Assembly (NCBI RefSeq): GCF_000026145.1
Contig: NC_009445.1
Coordinates: forward strand, 186,001 to 250,000
Reading direction: 5' to 3'
Length of the DNA: 64,000 nucleotides
Source: Bradyrhizobium sp. ORS 278
Lineage (GTDB): Bacteria > Pseudomonadota > Alphaproteobacteria > Rhizobiales > Xanthobacteraceae
Of the stretch, positions 47,191-55,579 are shown piece by piece. Position 1 is the first letter of the stretch; every line of letters begins with the position of its first letter. A program made the position numbers and the translations under genes. Below the pieces are notes generated by a model that worked only from the letters and a program-made list of their open reading frames with translations, did no database searches and was not told the origin of the DNA.

Positions 47191-48729
47191 TCACGCGGCG
47201 TGCCGATTGTCCTCGGCGAGCGCCCGATATGACAGCGCCTCCGCCAGATGCAGCCGGCCGATCGCCTCAGCATGGTCGAGATCGGCCAGCGTGCGCGCGA
47301 CGCGCAGCACGCGATGATAGCCGCGGGCGGACAGGCGCATCGTTTCGGCGGCTTCGCGCAGCAGCTTCTGGCCCGGCGCGTCGAGCTTGGCGATGTCGTC
47401 GAGCACGGCGGCGGGCGCCTCGGCGTTGGTCCTGATGTGCGGCAGACCGGCCTTGACGTAGCGTTCGCGCTGCCGGTCGCGGGCGGCGGCGACACGGGCG
47501 GCGACCTCGGCGGAGCCCTCCTTGGCCGGCGGCAGGATCAGGTCGGCGGCGCTGACGGCGGGCACCTCGATGCGCAGATCGATGCGGTCCATCAGCGGGC
47601 CGGAGATGCGGGTCTGATAGTCGGCCGTGCAGCGGTCGATGCGGCCGCGCTTGCAGGCATAGCCGGGCTCGAACGCATTGCCGCAACGGCACGGATTCAT
47701 CGCCGCGACCAGCATGAAGCGGGCAGGGTAGGTGACGCGGTGGTTGGCGCGCGAGATCGAGACCTCGCCGTTCTCCAGCGGCTGGCGCAGCGAATCCAAG
47801 ACGCGCGGATCGAACTCCGGCAGCTCGTCGAGAAACAGCACGCCGTGATGCGCCAGCGAGATCTCGCCCGGCCGCGCCCGCAGGCCGCCGCCGGTCAGCG
47901 CCGCCATGCTCGCGGAGTGATGCGGGCTGCGGAACGGCCGCCGGTTGGTGAGCGCGCCGCCGTCGATCTCGCCGGCGACGGATGCGATCATCGAGACTTC
48001 CAAGAGCTCCGCCGGCGACAGCGGCGGCAGGATCGATGGCAGCCTCGCCGCCAGCATCGACTTGCCCGCGCCGGGCGACCCGATCATCAGGAGATGGTGA
48101 CCCCCTGCCGCGGCGATCTCCAGCGCGCGCTTGCCGCTCTCCTGACCCTTGATGTCGCGCAGGTCGAGCAGGCTCGCCGGCGCTTCCTGGATTTTCGGCT
48201 GCGGCCGCGACAGCACCTGCGTGCCCTTGAAGTGATTGGCGATCTGGATCAGCGAATTCGCTGCGATGATCTGCAGATCGGGGCTGGCCCACGCCGCCTC
48301 GGCGCCGCAGCCGGCCGGGCAGATCAAGCCTTCCTCACGCGAATTGGCGCCGATTGCCGCCGGCAGGACCCCTGCGACCGGCGCGATCGAGCCGTCGAGC
48401 CCGAGCTCGCCAAGCACGGTGAATCCGCTGAGCGCATCCGGCGGAATCGCGCCGATCGCGGCCATCAGCCCGAGCGCGATCGGCAGATCATAATGGCTGC
48501 CTTCCTTGGGCACGTCGGCCGGCGCCAGATTGACGGTGATGCGCCGCGCCGGCAGCGCGAGGCCCGAAGCGATCAGCGCCGAGCGCACCCGCTCGCGCGC
48601 TTCGGAGACGGCCTTGTCCGGCAGCCCGACGATCGCAAACGCCGGCAATCCCGGCGCGACCTGGACCTGCACGTCGACCGCGCGAGCCTCGATCCCCTCG
48701 AACGCGACAGTGGAAACGCGCTGAACCAT
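47191..48729 (-). CDS. comM: ComM / YifB-family Mg-chelatase-like AAA+ ATPase
   Basis: A 512-residue protein with an N-terminal Lon-like/ribosomal S5-like domain (STVAFEGIEARAVDVQVQVAPGLPAFAIVGLPDKAV, residues 6-40), a central AAA+ domain (Walker A GSPGAGKS at about 217-224, Walker B GVLFLDELPEF) and a C-terminal zinc-like motif CRCGN...CKRGRIDRC. ComM acts as a hexameric helicase that promotes branch migration during natural transformation in Vibrio; most YifB homologues occur in species not known to be transformable. It is divergent from the DUF2336 gene. Confidence 0.94.
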   Translation of the reverse strand: MVQRVSTVAFEGIEARAVDVQVQVAPGLPAFAIVGLPDKAVSEARERVRSALIASGLALPARRITVNLAPADVPKEGSHYDLPIALGLMAAIGAIPPDALSGFTVLGELGLDGSIAPVAGVLPAAIGANSREEGLICPAGCGAEAAWASPDLQIIAANSLIQIANHFKGTQVLSRPQPKIQEAPASLLDLRDIKGQESGKRALEIAAAGGHHLLMIGSPGAGKSMLAARLPSILPPLSPAELLEVSMIASVAGEIDGGALTNRRPFRSPHHSASMAALTGGGLRARPGEISLAHHGVLFLDELPEFDPRVLDSLRQPLENGEVSISRANHRVTYPARFMLVAAMNPCRCGNAFEPGYACKRGRIDRCTADYQTRISGPLMDRIDLRIEVPAVSAADLILPPAKEGSAEVAARVAAARDRQRERYVKAGLPHIRTNAEAPAAVLDDIAKLDAPGQKLLREAAETMRLSARGYHRVLRVARTLADLDHAEAIGRLHLAEALSYRALAEDNRHAA

Positions 48730-48955
48730 GGGTGCCCCCCGATCGAGAGGCTAGCGGAAGCCAGTGGTGCGCGCAAGAACAATCCAGGAACATCAGCGCC
48801 GGCACCGAGACGTTCCATTAACGACGGCTTGCTGTACCTCTGTTCCCACCAACGGGCTTAACGCCCCTTTAGTCCGGCCCTCGCATTCTTTCGCAAATTG
48901 ATCATGGACCCGCGCTCCGCCACAGCTGGCGGGCGCCGTGAAAGAGAGATCTGCG

Positions 48956-50017
48956 ATGCCCCTTCCGGCAGCTGCCGCCAAGACGCAAGCGGGCGAGGCG
49001 CGGACCGTATCCGAGCTCGCCACCGAAATGTTGCGCCGGACCACGGCGCTCTTCCTCGCCGGCCCGCGGCCCGCCGCCGACGAGCAGCTCGATCTTTACG
49101 ATCAGATGTTCGCCCGGCTGATGCCGCAGGTCGCGACCGAGGTGCTGGCAGAGCTGAGCACGGCGCTCGCCGTTGTCGAGCGCGCGCCTTACGCGACTGT
49201 GCGGCTGCTGGCGGTGCATCCCGAATTACGGGTTGCCGGGCCGGTGCTGGCCAAGGCGGCGGTGCTGACCGAGCGCGACCTCGCCGAGTTCATCCGCGCT
49301 TCGAGCCCGGCGCATCTGGTGGCGGTCGCCAGCCGCCGGGGCATCGGCGACGCGCTCACCGCGCAGTTGATCGCGCGCGGCTTCCCGCCGGTGCGCATGG
49401 CGCTGGCGCAGAATCTCACCGCAAAACTGTCCGAGGACAGCTATCGCAGCCTGTTCAAGGTCGCCGAGCGCGACGAGGATCTCGCCGAGAAGCTCGCGCT
49501 GCGCACCGATCTGCCGGCCAAGCTGTCGCGCGCCTTTGTCGCCGCGGCGAGCGAAGCCGCCCGCGCCCGCTTCATCAAGGCGGCGCCGCCGGCGACCCGC
49601 GCTACGCTGCAGGCCGCCCCGACGCGCTCCGCCGCCGCGGCGATGCGGGCGATGTGGGACTACGAGCCTGTGAAGGCCGAGGTTGCCGCGCTCAACCGCA
49701 CCGGCAAGCTCGGTGACTCCGCCGTCAACCGCTTCTGCGTCACCGGCGATTTTCCCGCCGTCATCGCGGCGTTGGCGCTGCTTTGCGTGATCCCGATCGA
49801 GACGGTCGAATCGCTGCTGGACGAGAGCCGCATGATGGATCTCTTGCTGGCCTGCAAGGCGGCACGGCTGAGCTGGGCGACCACCGGCATGATCCTGAAG
49901 GCGCGTCCGGGGTGCGACGCGATCGCGGCCGAGGATTTCGAGGAGGCGCGCAAGCGCTTCGAGAAGCTCGTGCTGTCGGAGGCGCAGTGGAAGGTGCGCG
50001 GCCTGCAGACGAGCTGA
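48956..50017 (+). CDS. DUF2336 protein
   Basis: A 353-residue all-helical protein of the DUF2336 family, whose homologues in alphaproteobacteria are of unknown function. The helices contain repeated HEAT-like elements (EVLAELSTALAVVERAPYATVRLLAV, RGIGDALTAQLIARGFPPVRMALAQN). The ATG at 48956 has GAAAGAGAGA upstream; a GTG at 48938 is also in frame. It is divergent from comM and convergent with lolA (24-bp gap). The function is not assignable. Confidence 0.85.
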   Translation: MPLPAAAAKTQAGEARTVSELATEMLRRTTALFLAGPRPAADEQLDLYDQMFARLMPQVATEVLAELSTALAVVERAPYATVRLLAVHPELRVAGPVLAKAAVLTERDLAEFIRASSPAHLVAVASRRGIGDALTAQLIARGFPPVRMALAQNLTAKLSEDSYRSLFKVAERDEDLAEKLALRTDLPAKLSRAFVAAASEAARARFIKAAPPATRATLQAAPTRSAAAAMRAMWDYEPVKAEVAALNRTGKLGDSAVNRFCVTGDFPAVIAALALLCVIPIETVESLLDESRMMDLLLACKAARLSWATTGMILKARPGCDAIAAEDFEEARKRFEKLVLSEAQWKVRGLQTS

Positions 50018-50041
50018 CCCGCGCGCCGAGGCAGCGGTCGC

Positions 50042-50875
50042 TCAGCCCGGCGGCGTCGCGTAGTTGGTGAAGTCGATCTTGAACATCGCCGGATCGAGCT
50101 TCTTGGTGGTGTCGAGATTATAGACCGCGATCGTGGTGTCGTAGCCCTGCGGGTCGGTCACGGTCCACTGCTTGAGCTGGCCGTCCTTGGCGCCGAGCAT
50201 CAGCATCAGCCGGCTGGTGCCAATCAGCGCTTGCTTCTCCTCGATCGTGATCGTGACGTAGAGCTCGTCCGCGGTGACCGCGATCACGTTGGTGTCCTTG
50301 AGCAGGTCGATGCGGTCGGACAACAGGTAGCGCAGCGGCGTCTGCGACAGCGGATAGACATCCTGAGTGGCGAGCTTGCGGTCGCGCACCACCAGCGACG
50401 AGCCGTCGGCGATGATGTCGATCGGCGTCGGCGGCTCGTATTCGAAGCGCACCTTTCCGGGCTTCTGGATGTAGAAATCGCCCTTGGTCTTGCTGCCGTC
50501 GGGACCGACCTGGACGAAATTCCCGACCAGCGTCTGCAGCGACGACAGATAGGCACTGACCTTGGCCGCGACCGCCTTCTGGTTGGCGTCGAACGAGGTG
50601 AAGATGCTCGCCGGCACGTTGCGCCGGGGGTCGGGGATGATCGGGTTGGGCGGCGTGGTTTGAACGGTTGCGGGCGGCTGGCCGCGCTGCTGGTCCGAGG
50701 CGTTGAGCTGGCCGCCGCTCTTCTGGGCGGCCTTGGGCGCCGGCGTGGTCTGGGCGGTGGCGTGGCCGGCGACGCTGGTCAGGGCGCAGGCCGCAACGGC
50801 GCAGGCCACGAGTCGGGCCGTCGTGCGGCGGCCGCGCGGGAGCGAAAAGGGGCTGTTCGAGAAGGAGCTTTTCAA
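50042..50875 (-). CDS. lolA: LolA-family outer-membrane lipoprotein carrier protein
   Basis: A 277-residue periplasmic lipoprotein carrier. A signal peptide of about 42 residues ends near GHATAQ, followed by a Gln/Pro-rich linker absent from E. coli LolA. The LolA fold is seen in LVGNFVQVGPDGSKTKGDFYIQKPGKVRFEYEPP (about 115-148), ADGSSLVVRDRKLATQDVYPLSQTPLRYLLSDRI and KQWTVTDPQGYDTTIAVYNL. The start is a TTG at 50875 with AGGA eight bases upstream; no ATG or GTG exists before the mature domain. The same strand carries ftsK just upstream, as in many proteobacteria. Confidence 0.88.
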   Translation of the reverse strand: MKSSFSNSPFSLPRGRRTTARLVACAVAACALTSVAGHATAQTTPAPKAAQKSGGQLNASDQQRGQPPATVQTTPPNPIIPDPRRNVPASIFTSFDANQKAVAAKVSAYLSSLQTLVGNFVQVGPDGSKTKGDFYIQKPGKVRFEYEPPTPIDIIADGSSLVVRDRKLATQDVYPLSQTPLRYLLSDRIDLLKDTNVIAVTADELYVTITIEEKQALIGTSRLMLMLGAKDGQLKQWTVTDPQGYDTTIAVYNLDTTKKLDPAMFKIDFTNYATPPG

Positions 50876-50988
50876 AACGACGTCCTGATTTCTACGCGTT
50901 TCTATCGTGGTTTGGTCGGTCAGCGTGATCGTAATTGCGTGAAGTTACGACCTGGAAACGGCGGATCTGGGACCAAAGCGGGCGGGGG

Positions 50989-53454
50989 TCAGAACCCGCC
51001 TTCCTCCTCGGGCACCAGGATCTCGCGCTTGCCGGCGTGGTTGGCCTGGCCGACGATGCCTTCCTGTTCCATCCGCTCCATCAGCGAAGCGGCCTTGTTA
51101 TAGCCGATCTGCAGCCGGCGTTGAATGTAGGAGGTCGAGGCCTTGCGGTCGCGCTTCACCACCGCCACGGCCTGGGCGAACAGGTCGTCGCCGCCGCCGC
51201 CACCGCCCATGCCGGTGGCGTCGAACACGGCGCCGTCCTCCTCGCTCGGCTCCTCGGCGGTGACCGCCTCGAGATATTCCGGCGAGCCCTGGGCCTTCAG
51301 ATGGCGCACCACCTTCTCGACCTCCTCGTCGGAGCAGAACGGTCCGTGGACGCGGCTGATGCGGCCGCCGCCGGCCATGTAGAGCATGTCGCCCTGGCCG
51401 AGCAGCTGCTCGGCGCCCATCTCGCCGAGGATGGTGCGGCTGTCGATCTTCGACGTCACCTGGAAGGAGATGCGGGTCGGGAAGTTGGCCTTGATGGTGC
51501 CGGTGATGACGTCGACCGACGGACGCTGCGTCGCCAGGATCACGTGCAGGCCGGCGGCGCGCGCCATCTGGGCGAGGCGCTGCACGGTGCCTTCGATGTC
51601 CTTGCCGGCGACCATCATCAGGTCGGCCATCTCGTCGACGATGATGACGATGTAGGGCAGGGGATCGAGGTCGAGCTTCTCCTCCTCGTAGATCGCCTTG
51701 CCGGTCTCCTTGTCGAAGCCGGTGTGCACCGTGCGCGTCAGCTCCTCGCCCTTGGCGCGGGCTTCGGCCACGCGGGCGTTGTAGCCGTCGATGTTGCGCA
51801 CGCCGAGCTTGGCCATTTTCTTGTAACGCTCCTCCATCTCGCGCACCGCCCATTTCAGCGCGACCACCGCCTTCTTCGGGTCGGTCACGACGGGGGTGAG
51901 GAGATGCGGGATGCCGTCATAGACGGAGAGTTCGAGCATCTTCGGGTCGACCATGATCAGCCGGCACTGGTCGGGCCGGAGGCGATAGACCAGGCTCAGG
52001 ATCATGGTGTTGATCGCGACCGACTTGCCCGAGCCGGTGGTGCCGGCGATCAGCATGTGCGGAGTGCGGGCGAGATCGATGATGATGGATTCGCCGCCGA
52101 TGTTCTTGCCGAGGCACAGCGGCAGCTTGGCGACGCTCTCGGTCGCCTCCTTGGCCACCAGCAGCTCGCGCAGGTACACCTTCTCGCGATGCACGTTCGG
52201 CAGTTCGATGCCGATGGCGTTGCGGCCGGGCACGACGGCGACGCGCGCCGACAGCGCGCTCATCGAGCGCGCGATGTCGTCGGCGAGGCCGATGACGCGC
52301 GACGATTTGATGCCGGGCGCGGGCTCCAGCTCGTACAGCGTGACGACCGGGCCCGGATGCGCCTTGACGATCTCGCCGCGCACGCCGAAATCCTGCAGCA
52401 CGCCTTCCAGCGCGCGCGAATTGGCCTCCAGCTCGCTCTTCGACAGCGGCTGGCGGTCGGACGATTTCGGCGCCGCCAGCATCGAGACCGACGGCAGCTC
52501 GTATTTGTCGCTGGATTTCTTCGGCGGAGTCTTCGGCGCGGGCTTCTTGCGTGCCTTCGGGGTCGGCTCCTCCTCCTCGTCGTCCTCCTCCTCAGCCTCT
52601 TCCTCCTCGCCCCCCTCGTCCTCCATCTCCGGCGCGAGCGTCGGCTTCTGGCTGCGGCCGAGGCTCGGCTCCTGGCGCCCCGCGGCGCTGCGCGGCTGCG
52701 GGCCTGAGGACACCAGCGCGCGATAGGCCGTGCTCAGGAACCAGCCGATCTGCGCCTTGGCGCTCATGATGGCATGGAAGATCCAGCCGAGCCGGATCGC
52801 CTTGCGGTCGTCGTCATCCTCGGAATCGGCGAGCGGCGTGTCGTCTTCGTCGTCCGCCAGCTCGCTCGGATCGGCCTGCTTGGCGCCCAGTCCGCCGGCG
52901 ACCAGCAGACAGCCGATCATCGCGATCAGGAGAAGCGAGCCGAGCACCAGGCGATAGATCACGCCGGGCGGGCCGAACACGACCGCCGGCGCGCGCACCA
53001 GCGCATCGCCGACGACGCCGCCCAGGCCCGTCGGCAGCGGCCAGGCATGCGAGCGCGGCCAGCAACTGGCGAAGCCGGCGGCAATGACGGCGGCCAGCAC
53101 CCAGGCACCGAAGCGCAACGCTTCGCGGTCGAACGGCCGGTGCGTCATCATCCGCCAGCCGCGGATCGCCAACGGCAGGATCGCCATGATCGAGCCGAGG
53201 CCGAGGATCTGCATCAGGAGGTCGGCGCTGATCGCGCCGGGATAGCCGACGATGTTGCGGATCGCCCGTGATGTCGCGTGGGACAGGCTCGGATCCTGCA
53301 CCGACCAGGTCATCAGCGCCGCGGCGGCGACCCCGCACAGCGCGATCAGGCACAGACCCGCGAGCTCGCGCAGCCGCCGCACCAGCGCGTCGCGCAGCGA
53401 CGTCGGCAGGTGGTTGACCAGGGGAATGACTCGTTCGATCGCCGGCATCCGCAT
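50989..53454 (-). CDS. ftsK: DNA translocase FtsK
   Basis: An 821-residue division and chromosome-translocation protein. Four membrane helices lie in the first ~190 residues ([51 protein letters not shown]; [16 protein letters not shown]), then a highly acidic linker ([16 protein letters not shown], about 276-291) and a motor domain with Walker [10 protein letters not shown] (K477), [13 protein letters not shown] and [13 protein letters not shown]. The C-terminal gamma winged helix that reads KOPS sequences is [24 protein letters not shown]. It precedes lolA and follows an aminotransferase. Confidence 0.96.
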   Translation of the reverse strand: MRMPAIERVIPLVNHLPTSLRDALVRRLRELAGLCLIALCGVAAAALMTWSVQDPSLSHATSRAIRNIVGYPGAISADLLMQILGLGSIMAILPLAIRGWRMMTHRPFDREALRFGAWVLAAVIAAGFASCWPRSHAWPLPTGLGGVVGDALVRAPAVVFGPPGVIYRLVLGSLLLIAMIGCLLVAGGLGAKQADPSELADDEDDTPLADSEDDDDRKAIRLGWIFHAIMSAKAQIGWFLSTAYRALVSSGPQPRSAAGRQEPSLGRSQKPTLAPEMEDEGGEEEEAEEEDDEEEEPTPKARKKPAPKTPPKKSSDKYELPSVSMLAAPKSSDRQPLSKSELEANSRALEGVLQDFGVRGEIVKAHPGPVVTLYELEPAPGIKSSRVIGLADDIARSMSALSARVAVVPGRNAIGIELPNVHREKVYLRELLVAKEATESVAKLPLCLGKNIGGESIIIDLARTPHMLIAGTTGSGKSVAINTMILSLVYRLRPDQCRLIMVDPKMLELSVYDGIPHLLTPVVTDPKKAVVALKWAVREMEERYKKMAKLGVRNIDGYNARVAEARAKGEELTRTVHTGFDKETGKAIYEEEKLDLDPLPYIVIIVDEMADLMMVAGKDIEGTVQRLAQMARAAGLHVILATQRPSVDVITGTIKANFPTRISFQVTSKIDSRTILGEMGAEQLLGQGDMLYMAGGGRISRVHGPFCSDEEVEKVVRHLKAQGSPEYLEAVTAEEPSEEDGAVFDATGMGGGGGGDDLFAQAVAVVKRDRKASTSYIQRRLQIGYNKAASLMERMEQEGIVGQANHAGKREILVPEEEGGF

Positions 53455-53465
53455 CCGCCCCGCGA

Positions 53466-54680
53466 TTATCCGAGAGTCTCGACCAGCCGGTGCAGCGCCT
53501 CGCCGGTCGAGGCGGCATCGGCCACCAGCGCCAGCCTGATATAGCCGACGCCCGGATTGAAGCCGTCGGGTTGCGGCCGCGCCAGATAGCTGCCGGGCAC
53601 CACGCGCACGCCGGCGTCACGATAGAGCCGCAGCGCCACGTCTGCGTCGCCGCCGCGGTCCGCGACGTCGAGCCAGACGCAGAAGCCGCCGTCGGGCCGC
53701 GTGTAGCCGTAGCGATTGCCGATGATCTGGTCGGCGAGGTCGAACTTGGCACGGTACAGCCGCCGGTTCGCCTCGACGTGATCCTCGTCGGCATAGGCCG
53801 CGACCGCGACGTGCTGCAGCGGCACCGGCACCTGCGGTGCGGCGACATTGCGCAGCTCGTGGAAGGCGGCGAGGAAGCGGCGATCGCCGGCGGCGAAGCC
53901 GATGCGCATGCCCGGCACGTTGGAGCGCTTCGACAGCGACTGGAACGCGACGACATTGGTGTAGTCGGGACCGGCATGCTCGAGCATGCTGCCGGGCGCC
54001 GTCTTGGTGTAGATCTCCGAATAGCATTCGTCGCTGAAGATCAGGAAGCCGTAAGTCTTGGCGAGCTGGACCAGCTTGCGCATGTAGTCCGCTGAAGCCA
54101 CCGAGCCTTGCGGATTGGCCGGCGTCGCGATGTAGAACGCGACGGTGCGCGCCAAGGTCGCCTCGTCGATCGCATCGAGGTCCGGCAGGAAGCCGTTGTC
54201 GCGCGTTGTCGGCAGATAGATGGAATCGCAGCCCGCCGTGCGGGCGCCGACGCCGTACACCGGATAGAACGGGTTCGGCATCAGGATCGCCGGTCTGCCG
54301 CGGCGCGGGCCGACATGGCGGAGCGCGGCATGCGCGGCGAAGAACAGGCCCTCGCGGCTGCCGTTCAGGACCAGGATCTCGTGCTCGGGATCGATCGGCC
54401 GCGGCAGCGCGAATCGGCGCGACAGCCAGGCGGCCGCCGCCTTGCGAAACGGCTCGATGCCTTTGGCGGCCGGGTAGCGGCCGAAATCGGCGATGTGCTG
54501 CGCCAGCACGGGACCGACGAAATCCGGCACCGGATGCTGCGGCTCGCCGACCGCGAGCGTGATCATCGGTTTGCCGGGAGAATACGGGGCGAGCAGCTCG
54601 TTCAGCCGCGCAAACGGCGAGCGTTCGCTCTCCGAATGGCTGGCGCCAGCGGGCGCGGGGGATGAAGCGGTCATTGCCAT
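53466..54680 (-). CDS. Class I/II aminotransferase (DapC-like)
   Basis: A 404-residue PLP enzyme of fold type [13 protein letters not shown] and [15 protein letters not shown] are N-terminal motifs, [14 protein letters not shown] is the cofactor-phosphate region, [12 protein letters not shown] and [10 protein letters not shown] are substrate loops, [10 protein letters not shown] carries the PLP-interacting Asp and Tyr, and the Schiff-base lysine is in [15 protein letters not shown]. The pattern best fits the succinyldiaminopimelate transaminase (DapC) branch of alphaproteobacteria, but no dap gene is nearby, so the substrate is an inference. It is close to ftsK on the same strand (11-bp gap). 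Confidence 0.85.
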   Translation of the reverse strand: MAMTASSPAPAGASHSESERSPFARLNELLAPYSPGKPMITLAVGEPQHPVPDFVGPVLAQHIADFGRYPAAKGIEPFRKAAAAWLSRRFALPRPIDPEHEILVLNGSREGLFFAAHAALRHVGPRRGRPAILMPNPFYPVYGVGARTAGCDSIYLPTTRDNGFLPDLDAIDEATLARTVAFYIATPANPQGSVASADYMRKLVQLAKTYGFLIFSDECYSEIYTKTAPGSMLEHAGPDYTNVVAFQSLSKRSNVPGMRIGFAAGDRRFLAAFHELRNVAAPQVPVPLQHVAVAAYADEDHVEANRRLYRAKFDLADQIIGNRYGYTRPDGGFCVWLDVADRGGDADVALRLYRDAGVRVVPGSYLARPQPDGFNPGVGYIRLALVADAASTGEALHRLVETLG

Positions 54681-54923
54681 ACGTAAACGCGCGCCAAACC
54701 AGTGGAAGCCGCCGATCGCCCATGAACCGGTGCCTTTGCGGTCACCATAGGTGGGGCGAGGTTAAGACGCGATTAACCATCGGCGCTGCCGACCGTTTTG
54801 ATGGTTTTTCGCTAGCCGATCCAGAGGCAATTTCGCAACAGAGCCCGACATTGTGGCGATTCGGGCGGCAGCGGAGGGAACCGTAGGGCCAAAGCCGTCG
54901 CCGAAGGCGGACTGCGAGATACA

Positions 54924-55084
54924 GCGCCCTCTCCCCTTGCGGGAGAGGGCATGTACGGCCCATCCGCGGATGCGGTTGGGTGAGGGGTCTCTCTCCGCGG
55001 ACGACACTCGTGGAGAGAGACCCCTCACCCAACCGAGTTTGCCGGACTGGCCTACATGCCCTCTCCCGCAAGGGGAGAGGGCGC
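54924..55084. repeat. 161-bp nested perfect palindrome (family E)
   Basis: Outer arms 54924-54955 and 55053-55084 are perfectly complementary over 32 bp; inner arms 54974-54996 and 55012-55034 are perfectly complementary over 23 bp around a 15-nt loop. The outer arms also contain a smaller hairpin of their own (CCCTCTCCCC / GGGAGAGGG). It lies in the 899-bp gene-free region between the aminotransferase (leftward) and the BamA-family gene (rightward), 54681-55579. Confidence 0.93.
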
Positions 55085-55138
55085 AGTCACGGGCACTGCG
55101 CTTGTTGATGCGATATCGAGTGCTACTGAAAAATGGGT

Positions 55139-55184
55139 GGCCCGGTGCGCCGGAATAAGAATGGGAATCTTTGCGCACCGGGCC
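55139..55184. repeat. 12-bp perfect stem with 22-nt loop
   Basis: GGCCCGGTGCGC at 55139-55150 pairs with GCGCACCGGGCC at 55173-55184. It is not part of the nearby large palindrome. It lies about 395 bp upstream of the BamA-family gene. The rest of the gap (55185-55579) shows no gene I can support. Confidence 0.7.
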
Positions 55185-55579
55185 TTGGCCGAACCACTTG
55201 GGGGCTTAGTTCGGATGAGAAGCGTGTAGCATGGTCGCTTTTCCGGCGTATTGCCGGTGTTCGTTGATTTGTAGAATTTGATGTCGGAACAAGCCGAATG
55301 CGGCGGCAGCCGGCCAAAGGCTTAACGGAAATGTCAGCGGCCAGCGTGGCATTCCGGTCCCGGCGTGGACGCCACTCTTATTAGTCGCCGCCGGCGACTC
55401 GCGGCGGCATCGCGCACCGAATTTTTCCATCGAGAAACATCCGGTCACGTAGCGCATCAATCGACATTTCACGAAACGAGATTGGCGCATCACGACCATC
55501 TTTGACGGGCATCAGCGATTCCCATGGGCGTGCCGACACTCGCAAGGTGCGCCGGGGACTTCCTTTCGAAAGAGCGTCG

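Noticed and set aside
47248..48861. A 537-codon open frame antisense to comM
   Set aside because: Low-complexity composition without a domain; comM is well supported.
55206..55499. A reverse-strand 97-codon frame between the aminotransferase and bamA
   Set aside because: No recognised motif, composition unconvincing, and it passes through hairpin sequences.
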